From NCBI GenBank assembly GCA_031287395.1, contig JAITTA010000083.1:1-15068 (forward strand): a stretch of 15,068 nucleotides of DNA, read 5' to 3'. Shown here in pieces: positions 1 through 7,585 of the stretch. A program made the position numbers and the translations under genes. Source of the stretch: Dysgonamonadaceae bacterium (lineage in GTDB: Bacteria; Bacteroidota; Bacteroidia; Bacteroidales; Azobacteroidaceae). Every line of letters begins with the position of its first letter. Positions within the stretch are counted from its first letter, which is position 1. A model generated the notes under the pieces. It saw only the letters and a program-made list of their open reading frames with translations. It searched no databases and was not told the origin of the DNA.

Positions 1-1
1 A

Positions 2-1171
2 GAACGGCCGTCTTTCACTTTCGACCCGAAATTCCATGCCGGATGTTATTACGTTCAGGAAGCGTCTTCCATGTTTCTGGAACAAGTGGTTAAGGCGTAT
101 ATTGAAGAGCCGGTATGCGCCCTTGATTTGTGCGCCGCTCCCGGAGGCAAATCCACTCATTTATCTTCATTATTGAGAGATGGAAGTCTCTTAGTTTCAA
201 ATGAAGTTATCCGCAGTAGAGCGGGTATCCTGGTCGAGAATACCATCAAATGGGGAAATCCGTCGGTAATTGTTACGAACAACGACCCTGCCGAAATCGG
301 GAAACTCACCCACAACTTCGATTTAATCCTGACCGACGTACCATGCTCGGGAGAAGGTATGTTTCGTAAAGATCCGCAGGCAATCGGTGAATGGTCACCC
401 GCTAACGTAAATCTTTGTGCCGAACGCCAACGACGCATCGTCGCCGATGTATGGCCGGCCCTGAAACCCGGAGGAATACTGGTATATAGTACCTGTACCT
501 ACAACACCCGCGAAAACGAAGAGAACGTCGATTGGATTGCAAACGAATTGGACGGTGAAATCCTGGAGATACCGGTCGATAAATCCTGGAACATCAAAGG
601 ATGTTTGAAAGGCGATATTCCGGTATACCGTTTTATGCCGCACCGGACAAAAGGAGAAGGTTTTTTTATGGCAGCCGTGAGAAAGAGAGCTGCCCGAAGT
701 TACAAAAAGTCACCGGAAGTTACCGGAAGTTATAAAAAGTTACCGGAAGTTGCCGGAAGTCGTATGAAATCATGGCTTCTTCACCCTGAGAGGTTTTACT
801 TTTTTGAAGAAAAAGGTGTTTTTTCGGCATTTCCTTTGGAAAACCTGGAAAAATTTCGTATATTTAAAAAATCATTGAAGATTATTTGTGCGGGGATCAT
901 CCTGGGAGAAATCAAAGGAAAAGACATTATCCCGTCTCATTACTTAGCTCTCTCAACTGCATTCAACCGGGAAACATTTCCTGAAACCGAACTGGATAAA
1001 AATCAAGCAATTCGTTATCTAAGGAAAGAAGCTTTGTTTGATCTTCCGGAATCCTGCACCAAAGGCTATCACATTGTTTCCTACGAAGGGCATTTCCTGG
1101 GGTTTATCAAGAACATCGGAAATCGCGCCAATAACCTTTATCCTCAGGAATGGCGGATAAGGATAAAATGA
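2..1171 (+). CDS. rsmF: RsmF-type 16S rRNA (cytosine-C5)-methyltransferase, 5'-truncated by window edge
   Basis: This is the 3' part of a SAM-dependent m5C RNA methyltransferase gene of the NOL1/NOP2/Sun family, which modifies rRNA in the cytoplasm. The frame is open from base 2 with no start in view, so the N-terminus lies outside the window; 389 residues are visible. Visible motifs are the SAM-binding loop DLCAAPGGKSTH (about residues 42-53 of the fragment), motif IV TDVPCSGEGMF with a catalytic cysteine (about 115), and motif VI YSTCTY with the second cysteine (about 165). The C-terminal end NIGNRANNLYPQEWRIR matches the PUA-like domain typical of RsmF. Between the catalytic and C-terminal domains, residues about 233-252 form a tandem repeat. 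The first ATG at base 71 is internal: the upstream codons continue the family sequence (FHAGCYYVQEASSM). The exact rRNA target cannot be read from the sequence. Confidence 0.93.
   Translation, partial: ERPSFTFDPKFHAGCYYVQEASSMFLEQVVKAYIEEPVCALDLCAAPGGKSTHLSSLLRDGSLLVSNEVIRSRAGILVENTIKWGNPSVIVTNNDPAEIGKLTHNFDLILTDVPCSGEGMFRKDPQAIGEWSPANVNLCAERQRRIVADVWPALKPGGILVYSTCTYNTRENEENVDWIANELDGEILEIPVDKSWNIKGCLKGDIPVYRFMPHRTKGEGFFMAAVRKRAARSYKKSPEVTGSYKKLPEVAGSRMKSWLLHPERFYFFEEKGVFSAFPLENLEKFRIFKKSLKIICAGIILGEIKGKDIIPSHYLALSTAFNRETFPETELDKNQAIRYLRKEALFDLPESCTKGYHIVSYEGHFLGFIKNIGNRANNLYPQEWRIRIK
698..757 (+). repeat. In-frame 30-base tandem repeat in the RsmF linker
   Basis: Two 30-base units encode SYKKSPEVTG and SYKKLPEVAG. 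Each unit is built from three related 10-base blocks ending in AAGT (forms close to TACCGGAAGT and TATAAAAAGT), and partial 10-base blocks extend to about 691 and 760. The repeat lies exactly in the linker between the methyltransferase domain and the C-terminal RsmF domains. Confidence 0.85.
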
Positions 1172-1177
1172 CATTTG

Positions 1178-1196
1178 TGTGAAAAATCACATTTTT
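1178..1196 (+). terminator. Weak intrinsic terminator after rsmF
   Basis: TGTGA, an AAAA loop and TCACA form a perfect 5-bp stem followed by TTTTT, beginning 7 bases after the rsmF stop codon. The stem is short and AT-rich, so function is uncertain. The rest of the gap to nuoN (to 1251) is AT-rich, with an AT-only hairpin near 1210-1237 that could help end the nuo transcript on the other strand. Confidence 0.4.
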
Positions 1197-1251
1197 AGGA
1201 CGAAATCAGTATAAATATAAAAAAAATATTTTATTTGAACAACTAATGGCG

Positions 1252-2685
1252 CTAAAAATTGAATAAATCGACCTTGCTTCCAATATGCTCGTAGATGCAA
1301 CTGAGGAATCCGATTGCCAGAATGCCTGCGGTACAGAGGATAAGGCTGATTTTATTATAACCGTCCGTGACAAAACAATCGACCGATTGCTCATCTCCTT
1401 CTTTGATAAACATGGCCTTAATAATAAGCAGATAGTAATAGAGAGAAACCACCGTATTCAACAGGGCGATAAATACGAGCAGGAATTGACCCCGGTCGGC
1501 AGCAGCCATGAAAATATAGAATTTACTGAAAAATCCTGCAAAAGGAGGAATTCCTCCGAGAGAAAATACGGCCAGCATCATAATGAGGCTTAACCTGGGA
1601 TTACTCTTATATAACCCGTTAAAAGCCGAAATCAGCGTGTTCCCGTTCGTCCGGTTTTCTATTGCCGAAATTACGCCGAAAGCCGCCAGATTGGAGAATA
1701 CATATACTAAAACGTAATAAACGGTTGCATTCATTCCCAAAGGTGTTCCGGCAATGATTCCCAACAAAATGTATCCGGCTTGGGAAATAGACGAGAATGC
1801 AAAAAAACGTTTGATATCTTTCTGGCGTATTGCAAATAAGTTACCGGCAGTGATGGTAATAACGGAAGACCACCACAGAATAGGATTCCAGACAACTTCT
1901 ATATTTCCGAATACTTTATACAAGGTAAACATCAAGGCAAACGCAGCCGCGCCTTTTGAAGCAACGGAAAGGAAAGCCGTAACGGCAGTCGGAGCTCCCT
2001 CATAAACGTCGGCAGTCCACAAATGGAAAGGTACCAAAGAAAGCTTGAATGCCAAGCCCGAGAAAAAGAATACAAATCCGACAATCATCAAAGGTTCCGA
2101 AACAACCTGGGCGGTCATGTCCGAAAAATACATAGTTCCCATGCTTCCGTAGAGGAATGACAAGCCGAATAACATCACGCCCGAAGAAAGCGCTGAAATC
2201 AGAATGTATTTTGCACCGGCTTCCGCAGACTTTTCTCTGTACTTGTTGAATGCAGCCAAACAGGCCATCGGAAGAGATGCCGTTTCCATACCGATGTACA
2301 ACATCATAAAATTACCGGCGGAAATCATCAGATACATTCCCAATAATGTCACCAATGTAATAGTAAAGAATTCTCCCCTCTTATGAACCGTATCGTGTGA
2401 TTTCAACCAATTATTGACCTGCAGGAATACCAACAAAGTGGCAATATTCAGTATATTTTTCATTATGACGGTCATGTCCGAATTTACAAACATCCCGCCG
2501 AAAGCTTCACCCGTCAACGCCGGCAGGAAACCCCAGGCCGTATGCAAAGTAAATAAAATACACGCTATCGGTTGAAACCATTGTTTACCTTTATCCGAAC
2601 AGAAAACGTCGTAAATAAACAGGATGACAAATACTGCCATCAAACTCATTTCCTGTTGCATCAATAAAAAATTACTGAAATCCAT
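1252..2685 (-). CDS. nuoN: NADH-quinone oxidoreductase subunit N (antiporter-like)
   Basis: NuoN/ND2 is one of three Mrp antiporter-like proton-pumping subunits in the membrane arm of complex I. The 477-residue product is hydrophobic throughout, close to the usual family length. Residues known to matter in E. coli NuoN are present: the TM5 glutamate in YIGMETASLPM (E134), the lysine in GAKYILISAL (K159), the TM7 lysine in FKLSLVPFHLWTADVYEGAP (K214), the TM8 lysine in VASKGAA (K244), and the late lysine in GFFSKFYIF. It is the last gene of the nuo operon, 11 bases after nuoM, and has no Shine-Dalgarno sequence before its ATG. The C-terminus converges on rsmF. No truncation or frameshift is visible. 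Confidence 0.96.
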   Translation of the reverse strand: MDFSNFLLMQQEMSLMAVFVILFIYDVFCSDKGKQWFQPIACILFTLHTAWGFLPALTGEAFGGMFVNSDMTVIMKNILNIATLLVFLQVNNWLKSHDTVHKRGEFFTITLVTLLGMYLMISAGNFMMLYIGMETASLPMACLAAFNKYREKSAEAGAKYILISALSSGVMLFGLSFLYGSMGTMYFSDMTAQVVSEPLMIVGFVFFFSGLAFKLSLVPFHLWTADVYEGAPTAVTAFLSVASKGAAAFALMFTLYKVFGNIEVVWNPILWWSSVITITAGNLFAIRQKDIKRFFAFSSISQAGYILLGIIAGTPLGMNATVYYVLVYVFSNLAAFGVISAIENRTNGNTLISAFNGLYKSNPRLSLIMMLAVFSLGGIPPFAGFFSKFYIFMAAADRGQFLLVFIALLNTVVSLYYYLLIIKAMFIKEGDEQSVDCFVTDGYNKISLILCTAGILAIGFLSCIYEHIGSKVDLFNF

Positions 2686-2696
2686 TGTTTTTTAGA

Positions 2697-4178
2697 TTAT
2701 ATAATTGCTAATTTTTCAATAATCGGCATTAAACTATTATTAATCAGTTCTGAAGCGCCGGAAGGATACATCCCCATGAAGGTAATTGCTACAATCAAGC
2801 CCACGGCAGACACTTTTTCATACCAGGAGGCATCCGGCAACCCGATGTGGTGAGAATCCTGCACAGGACCGTATAATATCTTACCTACTGTCCGCAGGAT
2901 ATATACCGCCGTAATTACAATCGAACAACAAGCGGCAATAGTTAATATGCGGTGGAAAACATCGGCGTGTTGGAATGAGCCGACAAAAATAGTCATTTCG
3001 GCTACGAATCCGCTTAATCCCGGAAGTCCTAATGAGGCTAAACCGGCAATGACGTAACAAACCGAAGCGAACGGCATGATTTTCATCAAACCTCCCATTT
3101 CCCGGATGTCACGGGTATGAGTACGTCCGTAAATCAATCCGATCAAAGCAAAGAATAAAGCGGTCATCAAACCATGAGAAAGCATTTGCATGATGGCCCC
3201 GGTCATTGCGGTCCGATTCATCATCAGAATTGCAAAAAGCACCAATCCGCAATGGCTAACAGACGAATAAGCATTGATGTATTTCAAGTCGGTTTGTACG
3301 ACGGCGCTGAATGCTCCGTAAACAACGCTGATTCCTGTGAGAATCAGGAAAATCCATCCCAGTTCGTGAGCAGCCTCCGGCATGAGGTACATGGCAACAC
3401 GGAAACACCCGTATCCCCCCAGTTTCATCAGGACTCCCGCATGCAACATGGATACGGCGGTAGGCGCTGAAGCATGACCGTCGGGCGACCAGGTATGAAA
3501 TGGAAACAAAGCGCCCAAAACGCCAAACCCCAGGAATGTCGCAGGGAAAACCCAACGTTGAATTTCAATCGGAATATGTAAGTTATTCGCAATTTCCAAT
3601 AAATTCATGGAAGAATGCCCGGAACCATAGTAAATTCCGAGTATTCCTATCAACAGGAATGCAGAACCGCCCATCAACATCAAGGTCAGTTTCATTGCCG
3701 AATATTCTTTTCGTCCGGTTCCCCAGAGTCCGATTAACAAATACATCGGTATCAGCGCCACTTCGTAGAACATGAACATAGTAAACAAGTCGACGGAGAT
3801 AAAAAATCCGAATACTCCGACCGAAAGCAGGCAATACCATAGAAAATATTCCTTGGCCATATTCATGTTCCAGGATGAAAATACTCCCGTAAATACGATG
3901 ATCGACGATAGGACAATCATCGCTACCGAGATACCGTCAACTCCGACCGCATAAGCGATATTCAGCGACGGATACCACATGGTACTTGAAGTAAACAACA
4001 TTTCAGCATTCGAAACGGCGCGTTCTTGTAAGAACATGACAGTCAATGTCACGGCAAGTATCATCAACGCTGATGCTCCGCTAACCATCACCGTCCGGAT
4101 TTGTTGCATACTCTTGCAAACAAACAGGAATAGAATCATCAATACGGGAACGAGGACAAATAATGATAATATATTCAT
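2697..4178 (-). CDS. nuoM: NADH-quinone oxidoreductase subunit M (antiporter-like)
   Basis: NuoM/ND4 is an antiporter-like proton channel in the complex I membrane arm; this one has 493 residues. Support comes from the TM5 glutamate in FMFYEVALIPMYLLIG (E139), the signature PFHTWSPDGHASAPTAVSML (226-245), a TM8 lysine in GVLMKLGGYG (K252), and PGLSGFVAEMTIF with the late glutamate. The odd feature is in TM7: the lysine that precedes the PFHTW-type motif in E. coli (K234, AVKMPVVPLHGW) is replaced by leucine (L221, GVLGALFPFHTW). The spacing to the next lysine is identical (31 residues), so the alignment is firm. The remaining charged residues suggest a working subunit with altered coupling chemistry, but that is inference. 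The gene lies between nuoL (18 bases after the stop of a possible small ORF) and nuoN. Confidence 0.96.
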   Translation of the reverse strand: MNILSLFVLVPVLMILFLFVCKSMQQIRTVMVSGASALMILAVTLTVMFLQERAVSNAEMLFTSSTMWYPSLNIAYAVGVDGISVAMIVLSSIIVFTGVFSSWNMNMAKEYFLWYCLLSVGVFGFFISVDLFTMFMFYEVALIPMYLLIGLWGTGRKEYSAMKLTLMLMGGSAFLLIGILGIYYGSGHSSMNLLEIANNLHIPIEIQRWVFPATFLGFGVLGALFPFHTWSPDGHASAPTAVSMLHAGVLMKLGGYGCFRVAMYLMPEAAHELGWIFLILTGISVVYGAFSAVVQTDLKYINAYSSVSHCGLVLFAILMMNRTAMTGAIMQMLSHGLMTALFFALIGLIYGRTHTRDIREMGGLMKIMPFASVCYVIAGLASLGLPGLSGFVAEMTIFVGSFQHADVFHRILTIAACCSIVITAVYILRTVGKILYGPVQDSHHIGLPDASWYEKVSAVGLIVAITFMGMYPSGASELINNSLMPIIEKLAII

Positions 4179-4196
4179 ACGTTAGTAATTTGTTTT

Positions 4197-4262
4197 TTAA
4201 TGGTCGTATGGAACTCGCATGATCATCTCGCTTAGCTTGTCAAAGGTGAATGCTCGTTTCAT
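4197..4262 (-). CDS. Possible 21-codon small ORF in the nuoL-nuoM spacer, function unknown
   Basis: The 107-base nuoL-nuoM gap is much longer than the other gaps in this operon. On the operon strand it contains ATG to TAA encoding MKRAFTFDKLSEMIMRVPYDH, which fills most of the spacer. It is less AT-rich than the other nuo spacers and mixes basic, acidic and hydrophobic residues rather than low-complexity sequence. There is no Shine-Dalgarno sequence, which is uninformative in this phylum. It could be a translated small peptide, an upstream element for nuoM, a remnant of a lost gene, or chance. I recognise no family. Confidence 0.25.
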   Translation of the reverse strand: MKRAFTFDKLSEMIMRVPYDH

Positions 4263-4267
4263 AAAAT

Positions 4268-4283
4268 TTTACGTTTTTACGTT
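4268..4283 (-). repeat. Short tandem repeat, two 8-base units
   Basis: On the operon strand AACGTAAA occurs twice in direct succession, starting within 3 bases of the nuoL stop codon and ending 5 bases before the ATG of the possible small ORF. It is short enough to be chance. It is recorded because it lies in the one unusually long spacer of the operon. Confidence 0.5.
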
Positions 4284-4285
4284 CT

Positions 4286-6202
4286 CTACAGAAATAACGC
4301 CAAAGCTGCAATTAACAAAGACCCAATTACATATACCCAGACATAAAGCTGTACCTGCCCTGATTGCAGACCTTTGACGGATGCCGACGTCTTTTGAGTT
4401 GTCCAGGCCAAACCGTTCATGGCTCCATCGATGATATGACGGTCGAACCAGGCAATAGGCTTGCATATTAATTTGAAAATCACACTTTGAGTAATAAACA
4501 TCCAGACTTCATCCAAATAAAATTTGTGGACTGTCGCGGTGTAAAAACCTCCCAGCGATTTGGCAATTTGAACCGGTTTTTCGCTGCCTTTAAAGTACAA
4601 GACGAAAGCAATGACAATTCCTGTCAGGGCTACAACAATACTTGGAATTGCTACGTGCATCCATTCGATGTGCGCCGCAAACGGTGTACTGTCGGAGGAG
4701 ATGAATTCCGGGAAATGAATGAACCCCGTGAAAATGGAATATATTGCCAGGATGATCAAAGGAACAGTCATCAAAGCCGGAGATTCGTGCGGTTTATGAT
4801 GGCTGTCGTAAGCTTTTTCCTTCCCCCAGAAAATATTAAAATACAGACGGAACATGTAGAATGCTGTGAGTCCGGCTACAAATAACATGGTAAAGAAGAT
4901 CAGCTTATCATGGTGTAAAGCCGCCGATAAAATTTCATCTTTACTGAAAAATCCTGAGAATGGAGGAATACCGGCAATTGCCAGACAGGCGATAAGAAAT
5001 GTCCAACTGGATACCGGCATGAATTTGTGCAAACGTCCCATGTCCTTCATTTCATTGCTGTGGACGGCATGAATTACCGAACCCGCGCCAAGGAAAAGGA
5101 GGGCCTTAAAAAAGGCGTGCGTAAACAAATGGAACATGGAAGCCATGTAACCCAGTCCGTCATGTCCTCCATAACCGGAAACGCCTAATGATACCATCAT
5201 GTAGGCGATTTGTGAGATGGTTGAAAATGCAAGTACCCGCTTGATATCGGTTTGTGTAACGGCAATAATTGCCGCAAAAAGTGCGGTGAATGCTCCGATG
5301 TAAGCGATTAGCGTGAGAACTTCGGGCGCCGCAAAAATATAAACCGGAAACAGACGAGCAATCAGATAAACACCGGCAACAACCATTGTCGCGGCATGAA
5401 TCAAAGCCGACACCGGAGTCGGGCCTTCCATCGCATCGGGCAACCAGATATGCAACGGAAACATGGCCGATTTTCCGGCGCCACCCATAAAGATCAAAGC
5501 CATAGCCCAGGCGGCAACCGATAATCCCATGAAAGAAAGTCCCTGCATGGACGTTACAACTGATTCGGCATGATTTGCTGTTAGCGTCGCAAAATCGAAA
5601 GTTCCGGTATAGTAAGATAGTATGAGAATCCCTATCAGGAAACCCAAGTCGGCGAAGCGGGTAACGATAAAGGCCTTTTTCGAAGCAGCAACAGCCGATG
5701 GTTTGGTATAATAGAATCCAATGAGCGAATAGGAAGAAACCCCCACCAACTCCCAGAAAATATACATTTGGAAAATATTGGTAGCAACAACCAATCCCAG
5801 CATTGAAAAACTGAACAACGAAAGGAAGGAATAATAACGTTGGAATCCTTTTTCTCCGTGCATGTAACTTAAGCTATAAAGATGCACCATCAGGGAGACA
5901 GTAGTGATCACTACCAGCATCATAACGGAAATAGGATCGAGCAGAATCCCCAAGTCGATATGGAGTTTCTCCGTGAAACGTAACCATTCGAACGATACCG
6001 GGATCATTTCTTGAAATACTCCTGCTGTCTTACCGATTACAAAGAAATACTGATAAGCCACCATATAAGAAAGTGCAGCAGCGAATCCCATTCCCACAGT
6101 CCCGATGATGCCTGCTACATTCTGTTTCATTTTATGTCCGGTTAATCCTAACAGAAGAAAGAGGACAAAAGGCGTAATCAATATGAATAAACTATATTCC
6201 AT
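4286..6202 (-). CDS. nuoL: NADH-quinone oxidoreductase subunit L (antiporter-like, with lateral helix)
   Basis: NuoL/ND5 is the distal proton-pumping subunit of complex I; it carries an antiporter fold plus a C-terminal lateral helix that runs along the membrane arm. The length of 638 residues is normal for the family. Key residues are present: the TM5 glutamate in MYIFWELVGVSSYSLIGFYY (E151), D185 in TRFADLGFL, the TM7 lysine in GGAGKSAMFPLHIWLPDAMEG (K244), HAFFKALLFLGAGSVIHA, and GIPPFSGFFSKDEIL. The C-terminal 120 residues contain the traverse-helix and final membrane segments. The gene follows nuoK after a 69-base AT-rich gap and precedes nuoM by 107 bases. There is no Shine-Dalgarno sequence. 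All channel residues I checked are intact, unlike in NuoM. Confidence 0.97.
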   Translation of the reverse strand: MEYSLFILITPFVLFLLLGLTGHKMKQNVAGIIGTVGMGFAAALSYMVAYQYFFVIGKTAGVFQEMIPVSFEWLRFTEKLHIDLGILLDPISVMMLVVITTVSLMVHLYSLSYMHGEKGFQRYYSFLSLFSFSMLGLVVATNIFQMYIFWELVGVSSYSLIGFYYTKPSAVAASKKAFIVTRFADLGFLIGILILSYYTGTFDFATLTANHAESVVTSMQGLSFMGLSVAAWAMALIFMGGAGKSAMFPLHIWLPDAMEGPTPVSALIHAATMVVAGVYLIARLFPVYIFAAPEVLTLIAYIGAFTALFAAIIAVTQTDIKRVLAFSTISQIAYMMVSLGVSGYGGHDGLGYMASMFHLFTHAFFKALLFLGAGSVIHAVHSNEMKDMGRLHKFMPVSSWTFLIACLAIAGIPPFSGFFSKDEILSAALHHDKLIFFTMLFVAGLTAFYMFRLYFNIFWGKEKAYDSHHKPHESPALMTVPLIILAIYSIFTGFIHFPEFISSDSTPFAAHIEWMHVAIPSIVVALTGIVIAFVLYFKGSEKPVQIAKSLGGFYTATVHKFYLDEVWMFITQSVIFKLICKPIAWFDRHIIDGAMNGLAWTTQKTSASVKGLQSGQVQLYVWVYVIGSLLIAALALFL

Positions 6203-6271
6203 AATGTTTTTAATTAAAAAAATGAATTCAATAAAGGATCAAAAAATATTCTTTTCATTTCTTTTATTTTT

Positions 6272-6580
6272 TTATTCCTTCATTTTATTAATTTTCCTGA
6301 CATTGACACTTCCGATATTCCGGTAGACATTAATTATGATAGCTATGGCTATGGCTGTTTCGGCAGCGGTAATCGCAATACCGAATAGAGTAAAAAACAT
6401 TCCTTCCATGCTTCCGGGAAACAAATACCGGTTGAAAACGGCGAAATTGATTTCAACAGCGTTCAATATCAATTCGAGTGAAATAAGGATAGCCAGCATA
6501 TTTTTCCTCGCAATGAATCCGTAGACTCCGATGAAAAACATCAATGTGCTGACAATCAGATAATATTCCATTTTTATCAT
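6272..6580 (-). CDS. nuoK: NADH-quinone oxidoreductase subunit K
   Basis: NuoK/ND4L is a small three-helix membrane subunit that links the quinone module to the antiporter subunits. The 102 residues include ISLELILNAVEINFAVFN, carrying the membrane glutamates typical of the family (ELxLNAVxxNF). The start MIKMEYYLIVS at 6580 fits the usual MI-x-x-E-Y-Y beginning; the alternative ATG three codons later (MEYY) would remove conserved residues. It begins 6 bases after the nuoJ stop, so translation is probably coupled. The C-terminal tail NVRKINKMKE is basic and polar. Confidence 0.95.
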   Translation of the reverse strand: MIKMEYYLIVSTLMFFIGVYGFIARKNMLAILISLELILNAVEINFAVFNRYLFPGSMEGMFFTLFGIAITAAETAIAIAIIINVYRNIGSVNVRKINKMKE

Positions 6581-6586
6581 AATATC

Positions 6587-7102
6587 CTATCTTTTACGTG
6601 CTATTAAAATGCCTCCGATAATACAAGCCAGTAATAAAACACTCAATATTTCGAAAGGCAGTAAATATTGGTATTTTTCCGTACCCATCAAAGCCTCACC
6701 GATCATTTTCATATTCATTTCCTGGTCTCCGGCTATAGTCGGGTTATCGGAATAATTCAGGAACCGGTGTTTCAGCAAAGCGAATCCGGTTATGGCGATT
6801 CCGGCTACAGCGGCGACTATTCCATATAAGATTCTCTTTTTATTATGATTGTCGATCATGTCACCCTTGTTACTTGTGAGAAAAATTGCAAAGATGAATA
6901 ATACCACGATACCTCCTGCGTAAACCGATATTTGTACGGCAGCCAGGAAATGGAAATTCAACAAAAGATACAGACCAGCCGTCCCGATCAATACAAAGAG
7001 CAAATAGGTTGCTGCCCGCAATATTTTTTTAGAAGTCACAGCCATCAACGACATGATTACAATGAATATCGCCAGGCAGATGAAAATGATTAAATTAGCC
7101 AT
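6587..7102 (-). CDS. nuoJ: NADH-quinone oxidoreductase subunit J
   Basis: NuoJ/ND6 is a membrane subunit next to NuoK and NuoA, thought to help transmit conformational change along the hydrophilic axis. The 171-residue product is strongly hydrophobic, with the family signature region LNFHFLAAVQISVYAGGIVVLFIFAIFL (residues about 48-75), containing the VYAGGIxVLFIF core. A polar loop of about 30 residues (around 110-145) precedes the final membrane helix, and the protein ends with ARKR on the cytoplasmic side. It lies 18 bases after nuoI and 6 bases before nuoK. Confidence 0.95.
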   Translation of the reverse strand: MANLIIFICLAIFIVIMSLMAVTSKKILRAATYLLFVLIGTAGLYLLLNFHFLAAVQISVYAGGIVVLFIFAIFLTSNKGDMIDNHNKKRILYGIVAAVAGIAITGFALLKHRFLNYSDNPTIAGDQEMNMKMIGEALMGTEKYQYLLPFEILSVLLLACIIGGILIARKR

Positions 7103-7120
7103 AATTTATGTTTTATTCCT

Positions 7121-7579
7121 TCACTTTTTTATCAATGACGAACCTTTTTTATTCAAGCGTTCCACCAATTTAGACCGGGTATACATTGCATGTTCGAAAT
7201 TGGTGGACCACTCAATAGCATCCTGGGGACAAGTCATTGTACAAAGTGCACAAAACGTACAACTACCCAGATCATACAAGTACTTGTCCAGTACTTTCTT
7301 TTCTTTGCCGGTTTCTTCGTCCGTTTCCTTTTTGGAAATCACCTGTATCGTTCCGTTCGGACAATTGGTCATACAAATACCACAGGCAGTGCATTTGTGT
7401 TGATTATTCTCATTATGAGGCATAATCAATTGTCCACGCATCCGTTCATGAGGGAAAACCTTACCTCGGTTTTCGGGATATTGCTCCGTTACTTTCGGAC
7501 GAATAAAGTTCAGCATAGTGATATACATCCCTTGCATTAGCCGGTAAATCCCGATGATGATATTTTTTATATAATTCAT
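7121..7579 (-). CDS. nuoI: NADH-quinone oxidoreductase subunit I, 2x[4Fe-4S] ferredoxin-like
   Basis: NuoI/TYKY carries iron-sulfur clusters N6a and N6b, which pass electrons towards NuoB. Two complete CxxCxxCxxxCP motifs are visible: C63-C66-C69-C73 (CTACGICMTNCP) and C107-C110-C113-C117 (CTFCALCTMTCP). At 152 residues it is shorter than the roughly 180 of E. coli NuoI, mainly at the C-terminus, where the chain soon ends in a lysine-rich tail. In a complex without NuoG, this subunit is a plausible entry point for electrons from a ferredoxin or another donor; that is inference. The gene begins 6 bases after nuoH. Confidence 0.96.
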   Translation of the reverse strand: MNYIKNIIIGIYRLMQGMYITMLNFIRPKVTEQYPENRGKVFPHERMRGQLIMPHNENNQHKCTACGICMTNCPNGTIQVISKKETDEETGKEKKVLDKYLYDLGSCTFCALCTMTCPQDAIEWSTNFEHAMYTRSKLVERLNKKGSSLIKK

Positions 7580-7585
7580 ATCTTA

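Noticed and set aside
691..760. CRISPR-like regular repeats
   Set aside because: The units are 10/30 bases, contiguous without spacers, and in frame within a coding region.
3256..3555. 99-codon open frame on the minus strand inside nuoM
   Set aside because: It overlaps well-conserved nuoM codons in another frame, and its composition (arginine- and cysteine-rich) is typical of a shadow frame.
4487..4885. 132-codon open frame on the plus strand antisense to nuoL
   Set aside because: It is antisense to conserved nuoL sequence, shows no recognisable domain, and has no promoter or ribosome-binding site.
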